From: Singulisphaera sp. GP187
GTDB lineage: Bacteria; Planctomycetota; Phycisphaerae; Phycisphaerales; SM1A02
NCBI GenBank assembly: GCA_945888705.1
Contig: CAMDAQ010000005.1
Coordinates: forward strand, 1-45,506
Direction of reading: 5' to 3'
DNA length: 45,506 nt
Positions within the stretch are counted from its first letter, which is position 1. The number at the start of each line of letters is the position of its first letter. The position numbers and the translations under genes were made by a program. Shown piece by piece: positions 1 through 6,825 of this stretch. A model generated the notes under the pieces. It made no database searches. It worked only from the letters and a program-made list of their open reading frames with translations, and was not told where the DNA came from.

Positions 1-1667
1 GCGACGGCGATGATGCGCATGACGCTCGTCGGCGCCGTGTCGATGGCCTGCTGGATGGTCGCGAAGTCGCCAGGGACCGTGACGGTCTGGCACTCGTCGG
101 GCTGGAGGTTGCCGTCGCGGTCGGCACTGGTGCCGCTCGCCACATCGCAGGTGTCGGGGCGCAGGTTGCCGTTGCAATCGGTTGAAGGGTCGTAGGCGAC
201 CTCGCAGGAATCGGGGATGCCGTTCAGGTTGCAATCCGATTCGGCGCCGCGAGCGATGTCGCAGGGGTCCGGCACGTTGTTGGTGTTGCAGTCGGGCGTG
301 GTGCCGTCGACGACCTCGACAACGTCAAGGCGCTCGTTCCCGTTGCAATCGCCCTTGGGCTCGATGCCGACATAGGCCAGCGAAACGACGGTGAGGCCGT
401 CGTTCTTGCAGTCAGTCCCATCCACCGTCGGCGGGCACTGGACACGGACCGTGAGCAGGCGTTCTTCGCCGATCAGCTCGTTGAACTCTGCACGAGGGAG
501 CGTGATGGTCGCGCGGTCTGGTGTGGCCGGGCACAGCGCGCCGTCGACCTCGAAGAAGCGCCGCGGGGCCGCGTCATTGAGGACCACGTCCACCCACTCG
601 GTCTGGCCGTTGAGGTCGCCGCGCAGATCGACGGTGATCGTGACGGGGGTTTCCGAGCGCAGCAGTTCGTCGGCAGTCCAGACTCGAGCTGCAGCACCGC
701 TCGGAGCGCCGAGGTTGGCGCTTTCAAGGCGCACCATGCGAGCCCCCTGGCAGTCATCGGGAATGGCGTCGCTGTTCAGATCCGAGACCAGGCCGGTTGC
801 GATCTCGAACGCATCCAGCAGGTCATTCATGTTGCAATCGGGCTGGCACTCGTCGGGAACGCCGTTGGCATCCGCGTCGGCCGAGGTGCCCGCCGCAATG
901 TCGCATGAGTCAGGGAGCAGCGTGCGGTTGCAGTCGGTGAAGGTCTCGCAGGCTTCGCCGATGCCATTGCCGTTGCAGTCGCGCTGGTCGGGATTGGCCA
1001 CGTCTGGGCAGTTGTCGCAAGCGTCCCCAAGTCCATCAACGTCGCCATCCGTTGGTGGTCCAAAAATCTCGAAGACGCTCACATCATCAAGGAGCGGTCC
1101 ATATGTGCCAAAATTGCTGGCAGAAAATCGGATCTTGGTGAAGCTGCTACTTGCGGTGAAGTCTCTGGTTACGTATCCGTCCCACCAAAACCTCATTGCC
1201 GAGCAAGTAATAGTTGAAAGTGTTTCTTCTGGTCCAGTGCCAATCGTCAATCGCATGCGGCGGTCATTGCTTGGACCGTAGCAGTTTCGCCCTAGTGCGA
1301 ATCTAAGTCGATAGCGCTTGCCGGCAGTCGTGGAAATGGTCTGCTCAACGAGACCTTGACCAGAGCTGCCCTCCATATCGATAACTCGCAATCCATCGGG
1401 GATGGCATCACCTTCGAAGGACGGGTACGTGAAGTGATCAATGCCGCTGACGGCCCAACTGGTCGTTTCTGCTTCAAAGCTGCCGTTCAAAATGAGATTA
1501 CGGCTTTCGGCGCAGTTGTCTGGAACGCCATCAAAGTTGCAGTCCAGTAGCAAGCCGTTAGCAATGTCTTCCGTGTCTGGAACTCGGTTGCCATTGCAAT
1601 CACTCTGCGCCTGCGCCGTTGAAGATGCGATTAGGACAAGGACCGACGACAGGATCAGGTTCTTCAT
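1..1667 (-). CDS. Secreted calcium-repeat protein, probable beta-helix C-terminus (3' end outside window)
   Basis: This open frame starts at the ATG at 1667 and runs off the left edge after 555 codons. The first about 20 residues form a signal peptide (MKNLILSSVLVLIASSTAQA). A module of roughly residues 60-195 begins with an N-G-S-F-E motif, as in lectin-like anchor modules (DUF642 or CBM type). Many short repeats follow with the pattern D-C-N-x-N-G-x-P-D-x-C-D-I-A. One is a thrombospondin type 3-like repeat (DVDGLGDACDNCPDVANPDQ). The Asp/Asn spacing suggests calcium binding. The last visible residues (TVPGDFATIQQAID) resemble the opening of pectin-lyase-fold right-handed beta-helix domains, so the missing part is probably a beta-helix. 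GGGGAG at 1675-1680 is a good ribosome binding site. The stretch coding for the N-terminal module (about 1080-1660) is visibly less GC-rich than the rest. Function unknown; probably an exported surface protein. Confidence 0.85.
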   Translation of the reverse strand, partial: MKNLILSSVLVLIASSTAQAQSDCNGNRVPDTEDIANGLLLDCNFDGVPDNCAESRNLILNGSFEAETTSWAVSGIDHFTYPSFEGDAIPDGLRVIDMEGSSGQGLVEQTISTTAGKRYRLRFALGRNCYGPSNDRRMRLTIGTGPEETLSTITCSAMRFWWDGYVTRDFTASSSFTKIRFSASNFGTYGPLLDDVSVFEIFGPPTDGDVDGLGDACDNCPDVANPDQRDCNGNGIGEACETFTDCNRTLLPDSCDIAAGTSADADANGVPDECQPDCNMNDLLDAFEIATGLVSDLNSDAIPDDCQGARMVRLESANLGAPSGAAARVWTADELLRSETPVTITVDLRGDLNGQTEWVDVVLNDAAPRRFFEVDGALCPATPDRATITLPRAEFNELIGEERLLTVRVQCPPTVDGTDCKNDGLTVVSLAYVGIEPKGDCNGNERLDVVEVVDGTTPDCNTNNVPDPCDIARGAESDCNLNGIPDSCEVAYDPSTDCNGNLRPDTCDVASGTSADRDGNLQPDECQTVTVPGDFATIQQAIDTAPTSVMRIIAV

Positions 1668-1736
1668 GCGGTTTCTCCCCGGTTCGAATCCGGACCGGGA
1701 AACTAACCGCCGCTACCACCCCGATGCAACGCCTCC
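1668..1736. other. Short gap with a tRNA T-arm-like palindrome
   Basis: This 69-base gap lies between hepT and the secreted repeat protein. Bases 1679-1693 read CCGGTTCGAATCCGG, which matches a tRNA T-stem-loop and is also a near-palindrome. No D-arm or anticodon arm can be fitted around it, so it is not a tRNA gene. It could be a remnant of a tRNA 3' end or a protein-binding site; nothing decides between these. Confidence 0.4.
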
Positions 1737-2057
1737 TCAGCCAAGTTCACGCCGAACGGCGGGCACTCGCGTCGACGCGGTATCCCAAACCAGATCAACC
1801 ATGATGCCGTGATACTGATGGGCGGCAATGTCCTTCATGCCGGCAACCTGGCGCCACGGGATCCCCGGGAAACGGGCCCGCGTCGCGTCGGAGACAGACT
1901 TGGCGGCCTCGCCAAGGATCACCAGGTCGTAGAGCACCGCTCGAATCGTGCGCTGATCGTTCGCGAACCCATCGAAGTCCATGCCGGAAATGAAGATCGT
2001 GATGCGGTCGCACGCTTCCCGCATGTCCTGCAGGCGTTGAGCTTCGCTACGCGGCAT
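1737..2057 (-). CDS. hepT: HepT-like HEPN ribonuclease toxin (DUF86)
   Basis: The 106-residue product is an all-helical HEPN-fold protein of the HepT/DUF86 family, the toxin of type VII MntA-HepT modules. HepT toxins are RNases, and the partner MntA silences them by adding AMP to the tyrosine of the R-x4-H-x-Y motif. Here the motif reads K75-D-I-A-A-H80-Q-Y82, so His and Tyr are present but the usual Arg is Lys. The start MPRSEAQ at 2057 gives the normal family length and overlaps the end of mntA by 11 bases, which implies translational coupling. An upstream in-frame Met would add about 60 residues unlike the family and was not used. Family assignment is strong; whether the toxin is active is uncertain because of the Lys. 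Confidence 0.85.
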   Translation of the reverse strand: MPRSEAQRLQDMREACDRITIFISGMDFDGFANDQRTIRAVLYDLVILGEAAKSVSDATRARFPGIPWRQVAGMKDIAAHQYHGIMVDLVWDTASTRVPAVRRELG

Positions 2058-2355
2058 AGCGGAGGTCTCTGATGATCGCGTCTCGCGAGTCCGGGCGCAG
2101 GCCGCTGGGTGTGGTGATGTCCACGGACAATCCCAGCATCGACTCAAGGTGCTGACGGATCGCGATGAGATCCAGCAAATCCCGGTGTGGCTCAAGTTCC
2201 ACCAATACATCGACGTCCGAGTCGGGTCGAGCAGCACCCGTGGCGCGCGATCCGAAAATGCCGATGCGGACCACCCCCATGGCAGACAGAGTGTTGAGCT
2301 CGGCCCGGATGGCTTCGAGAAGGCCGTCGATCGATGTCGAGGCGAAGGGGCTCAT
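2047..2355 (-). CDS. mntA: MntA-like nucleotidyltransferase antitoxin
   Basis: The 102-residue product is a minimal nucleotidyltransferase (MNT). It shows the family signature G-S-x10-D-x-D at G35-S36 to D47-V-D49 (GSRATGAARPDSDVDVLV), the Mg2+/ATP-binding active site. In MntA-HepT pairs this enzyme AMPylates and neutralises the HepT RNase, and the order antitoxin then toxin on one mRNA is typical. The ATG at 2355 is chosen because the homology starts right after it. A TACGAT box ends six bases upstream and there is no clear ribosome binding site, which fits a leaderless transcript. Longer in-frame starts would read through the tRNA gene upstream and were rejected. Confidence 0.88.
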   Translation of the reverse strand: MSPFASTSIDGLLEAIRAELNTLSAMGVVRIGIFGSRATGAARPDSDVDVLVELEPHRDLLDLIAIRQHLESMLGLSVDITTPSGLRPDSRDAIIRDLRYAA

Positions 2356-2361
2356 GCCCAA

Positions 2362-2367
2362 ATCGTA
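2362..2367 (-). promoter_or_regulatory. -10 box of mntA, probable leaderless start
   Basis: TACGAT on the minus strand ends six bases before the mntA ATG. No good -35 hexamer is seen at 16-18 bases. The spacing is the same as at several other genes in the window. Confidence 0.5.
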
Positions 2368-2408
2368 CTGAAGCGTTCCCGCAAGTCGCACCCCACCCCC
2401 AACGACAA

Positions 2409-2432
2409 CGCCCCCGGCGGATGCCGAGGGCG
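2409..2432 (-). terminator. Intrinsic terminator after tRNA-Val(GAC)
   Basis: On the minus strand CGCCCUCGGC pairs with GCCGGGGGCG over ten base pairs (one U-G pair), closing an AUCC loop. It is followed by the U-rich tail UUGUCGUU. It lies directly downstream of the tRNA and upstream of mntA, so it separates the two units. Confidence 0.7.
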
Positions 2433-2441
2433 TGAGGTGAA

Positions 2442-2515
2442 TGGACCATACAGGACTTGAACCTGTGACCTTCTCCGTGTCATGGAGACGCGCTAGCCAA
2501 CTGCGCCAATGGTCC
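2442..2515 (-). tRNA. tRNA-Val (anticodon GAC)
   Basis: The 74-base gene folds as a full cloverleaf. The acceptor stem GGACCAT pairs perfectly with ATGGTCC, the D-stem is GCGC/GCGC, the anticodon stem TCTCC/GGAGA holds loop ATGACAC, and the T-arm is ACAGG-TTCAAGT-CCTGT. The anticodon at positions 34-36 is GAC, so it reads the valine codons GUC and GUU. The discriminator base is A. The CCA tail is not encoded and must be added after transcription. Confidence 0.95.
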
Positions 2516-2609
2516 GTGTCCCTTGCGGGCCTTGGAGTGTAGCGCGGCCCTTGGAGCCTGCAACCGCATCGCGACCCCCTTTGCACCGATCGGATAACAC
2601 TTCCCTTCG

Positions 2610-3848
2610 ATGCACGTCGGCAACCACGCCCCGGCCCATCCGCCAACCGAGTCTGAACGACTGAGCACGATCCTTTTCTCGCAGGGCCCCGATGCACTGC
2701 TCGCCGAGATCGGCGGCTTCGACCCCGGCGCCGTGGCTCGGGTGCTCGATGCACTGAACAGTGGCGCCGCGATCCGACTGTACGACTCGCTGACCGAAGC
2801 CCAGCAGGTCGAGGTTCTCGAGGCCCTCGATCCGCGCGTGGTCTTCCGGCTCGCCAACGCCCGGATCTTCCCCGAGCGCAGCGTGGGCCGCGTGATGTAC
2901 TCCCCGCGCATCAGCGCGCGCCCCGATGACACCGTGGGCGCAACGATCGAGAAGGTCGGCGCGATGGATGCGAGCTCGAACGTCTTCGTGGTCTGGGTCG
3001 TGGCGCATGGCGGCAAGCTCGTGGGCTGGGTCCGGATGCAGGACCTGGTCACGCACGCGCACGCTGACACCATGGCAAGCGTCATGCACGCCACCGTGCC
3101 CTTGGTGAAGGCTGCCGATGCACTGTTCGACGTCTACCGCCGCGCCCTCTCCGAGCGCGTGCTCGAGTACGCCGTGCTCGATGAGCGCTCTCGCTTCGTG
3201 GGCACGCTGCGGGCAGATGTCCTCTTCCGCGAGGCCAGCCTGGAGCTCGGTGAACGTGGCGGCGAGAGCGTCGGCGTCGATCGCGACGAACGCCTGAGCA
3301 CGCCCGTGAAGGAATCGCTCCTCAAGCGGCTGCCGTGGCTGGTCCTCAACCTCGGCACGTGCTTCCTGCCCGCGGCGATCGTGGTGCTCTTCGAGGGAAC
3401 GCTCAAGGAATTCGTGCTGCTGGCGTCGTTCCTGACGGTGCTCGTGGGACAGACGATCAACACCGGCGAGCAGGCTCTGGCAGTCATGGTGCGGGCGATG
3501 ACCTTCGCTGACATCAAGACCATCCGGCTTCAGTCGGCCTTGGCGAAGGAGTTCATGGTCGGCTTGCTGCAGGGACTGGTCTGTGGGCCGATCGCGGGCA
3601 TCGGCATGTACGTGGCTGTCACCCTGAAGGACCAGCCCGAACCGATGGCGCTGGCCGTGGCCACCGCCATCGCCACGCTCATCGCCAGCATCATCGCTGG
3701 GCTCTGCGGCACGGCGACCCCGTGGATCCTGAAGAAGTTCGGATTCGACCCCGCCCTCACGAGCCACATCGCGCTGACCACGGTGACCGACGTCGCGAGC
3801 ATCGCGCTGCTGCTGGGCCTGGCGCAACTGCTCGTGCCGCTCTTCTGA
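2610..3848 (+). CDS. mgtE: MgtE-family magnesium channel
   Basis: The 412-residue protein has the MgtE layout: an N-terminal helical domain (about 15-95), a CBS-pair region (about 96-215) and a five-helix membrane domain from about residue 229. The membrane domain opens with the family stretch LPWLVLNLGTCFLPA and ends with D-P-A-L-T-S...T-T-V-T-D-V, near the conserved pore aspartate. Such proteins import Mg2+ and sense it through the cytosolic domains. Two differences stand out: it is shorter than typical members (about 450), and the usual G-M-G-G-N-x-G-T-Q motif is replaced by VGQTINTGEQ. The ATG at 2610 is the first in frame and has no obvious ribosome binding site. A divergent MgtE-like protein with altered ion choice is possible. 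Confidence 0.85.
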   Translation: MHVGNHAPAHPPTESERLSTILFSQGPDALLAEIGGFDPGAVARVLDALNSGAAIRLYDSLTEAQQVEVLEALDPRVVFRLANARIFPERSVGRVMYSPRISARPDDTVGATIEKVGAMDASSNVFVVWVVAHGGKLVGWVRMQDLVTHAHADTMASVMHATVPLVKAADALFDVYRRALSERVLEYAVLDERSRFVGTLRADVLFREASLELGERGGESVGVDRDERLSTPVKESLLKRLPWLVLNLGTCFLPAAIVVLFEGTLKEFVLLASFLTVLVGQTINTGEQALAVMVRAMTFADIKTIRLQSALAKEFMVGLLQGLVCGPIAGIGMYVAVTLKDQPEPMALAVATAIATLIASIIAGLCGTATPWILKKFGFDPALTSHIALTTVTDVASIALLLGLAQLLVPLF

Positions 3849-3875
3849 ACGCACGTCATCGACGGTTTCCGCATG

Positions 3876-3900
3876 CGCGGCAGACGGGTCTGCGCCGGCT
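3876..3900. terminator. Possible bidirectional terminator between mgtE and gltX
   Basis: GGCAGAC and GTCTGCGCC form a short bulged hairpin in the 76-base gap between the convergent ends of mgtE and gltX. There is no U-tract on either side, so this is only a candidate. Confidence 0.3.
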
Positions 3901-3924
3901 GGCGGCTGACTGAGGCCGGCGCGC

Positions 3925-5577
3925 TCAGGCCGGCGCCGCGGCGAACGCCTGAATCGCGCGCTCGATGCGACGCAGCGTGCTGGCCTTGCCCACGATCGCC
4001 AGGGTGTCGAAGATCGGCGGGCTGACCGTGCCGCCGCTGACCGCAATGCGCAAGGGCTGCGCCGCCTTGCCGAGCTGACCGCCCGCGTGCGCCTCGGCGT
4101 AGGGCTTGACGGCTGCCTCGATCCCGGCGGCAGTCCAGTCGGACACGCCTGAAAGAACAGGCAGCAGCGCGCGCAGGTGGTCGCAGCCGTTGGGCGACTC
4201 GCCAAGCATGGCCTTCTCGGTGTTCTTCGAGCGCTCCCACGTGAGCGCATCGTCGGCGATCACGAAGAAGCGATTGCCTCGGAACATGTCATCAAGGGTC
4301 TTGCTGCGCTCCTGGCTTGCCTTGGCGAGCATCGCGATCCCCTGCTCGCCGAGCCGGTCCATGAACGCAGCGTGGTACATGCGGCCATGCGCGCTCGCCC
4401 GGCGCAGGAACTCCTCGTGCGGCATGCCGGTGATCGCATCGCAGTTGAAGCTCAGGAGCTTCACGCGGTCGAACTTGGCCGGCGTCTTGACCACTCGGTG
4501 TGGATCGAACGCGGTGCGCAGGAACTCAAGATCGAACTTCTCGATGTCGTTGCCCGGGCTCCAGCCGTTGAGCGCCAGGAAGTTGATGAGCACCTCGGGC
4601 AGGTAGCCCGAGCGCTTGAAGTCGTCGACGTTGATCTCGGGCAGCGTGATCCCGAGCACATCGGCGAGCTTCTGTCCGGTCTCGAGGTCGAGCTGCACGT
4701 TCTTGTCACCCAGCCATGCGGCCCACGCCGCGGGCTCGACCGTGCCCGCCGGCGGCTCGGTGAGCTTGCGTTCAGCCACCGCCTTGCGCAGCGCCTTGTC
4801 CTTGTCGCGCTTGCTCATCTTGCTGCCGTCAGGATTGCAGATGATCGGCAGGTGCGCGTAAGCCGGTCGGCGGAACCCCAGCGCATCCTGCAGGAGCATG
4901 TGCTTGGCCGTGTTCGTGAAGTGCTCCTGCGCACGCAGCACGTGCGAGACCTGCATGAGCTCGTCATCGACCACCACGGCGAAGTGGTAGGTCGGGAAGC
5001 CATCCGCCTTGCGGATCACGAAGTCATCGATCTCAGTCGCCGGGATCGTGGCCTCGCCCAGCACCTCGTCCTTGATGGTCACGTCGTGGCCCGGGCACTT
5101 GAGGCGGATCACGGCGGGAACGCCCGCAGCGAGCTTGGCCTTCACTTCGTCAGGGGAAAGTGCGAGCGCTGCGCGGTCGTAGCGATAGGGCTTGCCGGCG
5201 GCCGATGCGGCCTTGCGCATGGCGTCAAGTTCATCGCCGGTCTCGAAGGCGTAGTACGCATGGCCCGCATCGAGCAGCCGCTGCAGGTGGTGGTTGTAGA
5301 TCTCCAGGCGCTCGCTCTGGAAGTACGGTCCATGCGGCCCGCCACCGACGCCCTGCCACTCCGGCCCCTCGTCCCAGAGGATTCCGAGCCAGTGCAGGTC
5401 CTTGGCGAAACCGATGCTCGCTGCATCGCTCGAGCGCTTCTGGTCGGTGTCTTCGATGCGCAGGATGAAGGTGCCGTCGCGGCCCTTCGCAAAGGCCCAG
5501 CAGAAGAGCGCGGTTCGGGCGCCGCCCACGTGAAGGTGGCCGGACGGACTGGGAGCGAAGCGTGTGGCGATGCGCAT
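3925..5577 (-). CDS. gltX: Glutamyl-tRNA synthetase
   Basis: The 550-residue class I aminoacyl-tRNA synthetase charges tRNA-Glu. It opens with TRFAPSPSGHLHVGGARTALF, whose HLHVGG (14-19) is the HIGH signature, and has KMSKR at residues 253-257. The C-terminus carries the anticodon-binding helices and ends with GGTVSPPIFDTL, as in bacterial GluRS. Between KMSKR and the next conserved block (INFLALNGWSPG) lies a longer segment than usual, about 90 residues, rich in Ala and charged residues. The start at 5577 has only two residues before the conserved core, so no later start is possible. A TAGCCT box ends nine bases upstream. A non-discriminating enzyme that also charges tRNA-Gln cannot be excluded from sequence alone. 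Confidence 0.96.
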   Translation of the reverse strand: MRIATRFAPSPSGHLHVGGARTALFCWAFAKGRDGTFILRIEDTDQKRSSDAASIGFAKDLHWLGILWDEGPEWQGVGGGPHGPYFQSERLEIYNHHLQRLLDAGHAYYAFETGDELDAMRKAASAAGKPYRYDRAALALSPDEVKAKLAAGVPAVIRLKCPGHDVTIKDEVLGEATIPATEIDDFVIRKADGFPTYHFAVVVDDELMQVSHVLRAQEHFTNTAKHMLLQDALGFRRPAYAHLPIICNPDGSKMSKRDKDKALRKAVAERKLTEPPAGTVEPAAWAAWLGDKNVQLDLETGQKLADVLGITLPEINVDDFKRSGYLPEVLINFLALNGWSPGNDIEKFDLEFLRTAFDPHRVVKTPAKFDRVKLLSFNCDAITGMPHEEFLRRASAHGRMYHAAFMDRLGEQGIAMLAKASQERSKTLDDMFRGNRFFVIADDALTWERSKNTEKAMLGESPNGCDHLRALLPVLSGVSDWTAAGIEAAVKPYAEAHAGGQLGKAAQPLRIAVSGGTVSPPIFDTLAIVGKASTLRRIERAIQAFAAAPA

Positions 5578-5586
5578 GGGGAAGAG

Positions 5587-5592
5587 AGGCTA
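5587..5592 (-). promoter_or_regulatory. -10 box of gltX
   Basis: TAGCCT on the minus strand ends nine bases before the gltX ATG, leaving a leader of a few bases at most. The CTCTTCCCC in between has no ribosome binding site. Confidence 0.45.
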
Positions 5593-5657
5593 CCGCGGTC
5601 GCACGATTCGTTGCGGTGCGTGGCTGATGGACCGTCACACGTGCTCGCCACGCGCGT

Positions 5658-5663
5658 CATACT
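5658..5663 (+). promoter_or_regulatory. -10 box of the YfcE-type gene, probable leaderless start
   Basis: CATACT ends six bases before the ATG at 5670, with only CCCGCC between. It lies in the 92-base divergent gap shared with gltX. Confidence 0.5.
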
Positions 5664-5669
5664 CCCGCC

Positions 5670-6161
5670 ATGACGACGACTCCGCAGGTCCTGGGCGTGC
5701 TTTCGGATGTGCACCGCAGGATCGGTGCCGCCGCGGCCGCGATCGAGCTCCTGAAGCAGCGCGGCGCCACGCGGTTCGTGTACCTCGGCGATGCCGAGGA
5801 TGAGCGCGTGATCGATCTCTTCGCCGGTGAATCCTGCTCGCTCTGCCTGGGCAACTGCGACGACGATGCGCTGGGCGAGTACGCCCGGTTCCTCGGCCTG
5901 GACATGCACCCCGACGGTTCGGTGCTCACGGTCGATGGCGTGGAGGTGGCGTTCACGCACGGGCACCTGCAGACGGTCGTCGACCGGATGGTGCGCAGCG
6001 AGCCGGCGTTCCTGCTTCATGGCCACACGCACGTGCGCTGCGATGAGCGCTCGGGCCGCACCCGGATCGTGAACCCAGGCGCGTTCGTGCGGGTCGAGCG
6101 GGCGACCGTGGCGCTGGTCACGCCGGCGCTCGACCGCGTCGAGTTCCTCGACGTACCCTGA
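5670..6161 (+). CDS. YfcE-type metallophosphoesterase
   Basis: The 163-residue protein has the calcineurin-like metallophosphoesterase motifs in order: S-D-V-H (about residue 12), G-D-A-E (about 40), G-N-C-D (about 61), H-G-H-L (about 97), G-H-T-H (about 117) and N-P-G-A. This is the YfcE/MJ0936 group of small bimetal phosphodiesterases. The usual S-D-x-H-G reads S-D-V-H-R here; the metal ligands themselves are kept. The cellular substrate is not predictable. It is divergent from gltX and followed by an unrelated membrane protein. Confidence 0.9.
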   Translation: MTTTPQVLGVLSDVHRRIGAAAAAIELLKQRGATRFVYLGDAEDERVIDLFAGESCSLCLGNCDDDALGEYARFLGLDMHPDGSVLTVDGVEVAFTHGHLQTVVDRMVRSEPAFLLHGHTHVRCDERSGRTRIVNPGAFVRVERATVALVTPALDRVEFLDVP

Positions 6162-6272
6162 CGCCGCCAGTCGGACCGCTCTGCGTGCCGGCCCCGCACG
6201 TGGAGCACGGCGCTCGCGCCACGATCATCAGACCGCTGCATCCTGCGCCGGGCGGCGCACGAACCCGACCGC

Positions 6273-6740
6273 ATGCCGTGGCTTCTTGTCCTCCATGCTG
6301 CCGCCACCTGCTTCATGGCGGGCGTGATCTGGATCATCCAGATCGTGCACTACCCGTTGTTCGGCATGGTCGGCGCCGATGGATTCGCTGCCTATGAGCG
6401 GTCGCATGCATCGCGCATCACGCCCGTGGTCGGCACGGCCATGCTCATCGAGGCGGCCTGCACCGGGCTCTTGCTCTTGGCCATGGGCGAGCTGGCGGCC
6501 CGAGGCATTCCGCGCTGGATGCCCGTGGCTGGCGCGGTGCTCCTGGCCGCCATCTGGTTGAGCACGTTCGCGATGCAAGTTCCCCTGCACGGTCAGCTCG
6601 CGCAGGGGTTCGACGACGCTGCGCACGCAGCGCTCGTGCGTTCCAACTGGATCCGCACGATCGGGTGGAGCCTGCGCGCCGCGCTCGCCGCGTGGCTGCT
6701 GGTTGCGTGGATGGGTGGCTCGACCGGCGACGGTCGCTGA
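6273..6740 (+). CDS. Conserved four-helix membrane protein, function unknown
   Basis: The 155-residue product has four predicted membrane helices (about 2-24, 48-72, 87-108 and 130-150). Motifs that look conserved are I-V-H-Y-P-L-F near residue 24, a histidine in Y-E-R-S-H, P-L-H-G-Q-L, and N-W-I-R-T-x-G-W-x-x-R. The polar and histidine residues at the helix ends could bind a cofactor, but I cannot assign a family with a known role. The 111 bases upstream hold no gene. Confidence 0.75.
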   Translation: MPWLLVLHAAATCFMAGVIWIIQIVHYPLFGMVGADGFAAYERSHASRITPVVGTAMLIEAACTGLLLLAMGELAARGIPRWMPVAGAVLLAAIWLSTFAMQVPLHGQLAQGFDDAAHAALVRSNWIRTIGWSLRAALAAWLLVAWMGGSTGDGR

Positions 6741-6786
6741 GCGCTGAAGACTGAGCACTGAAGCAGGAGCACTGGGCACTGGGCAC
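6739..6786 (+). repeat. Degenerate short tandem repeat (GAGCACTGAA / GCACTGG units)
   Basis: Between the membrane protein and corA the sequence repeats variants of G-A-G-C-A-C-T-G, ending with GCACTGGGCACTGGGCAC. The units are 7-10 bases and imperfect. They do not form a good hairpin. This looks like a slippage-prone intergenic repeat. Confidence 0.55.
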
Positions 6787-6813
6787 GGTCGTCCATCGAG
6801 CGCTGGCTCCCGG

Positions 6814-6819
6814 TAGCCT
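6814..6819 (+). promoter_or_regulatory. -10 box of corA, probable leaderless start
   Basis: TAGCCT ends six bases before the corA ATG, with GCCGGC between and no ribosome binding site. Confidence 0.5.
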
Positions 6820-6825
6820 GCCGGC

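Noticed and set aside
1679-1693. A tRNA gene suggested by the T-arm sequence GGTTCGAATCC
   Set aside because: No acceptor, D-arm or anticodon arm can be fitted on either strand at tRNA spacing.
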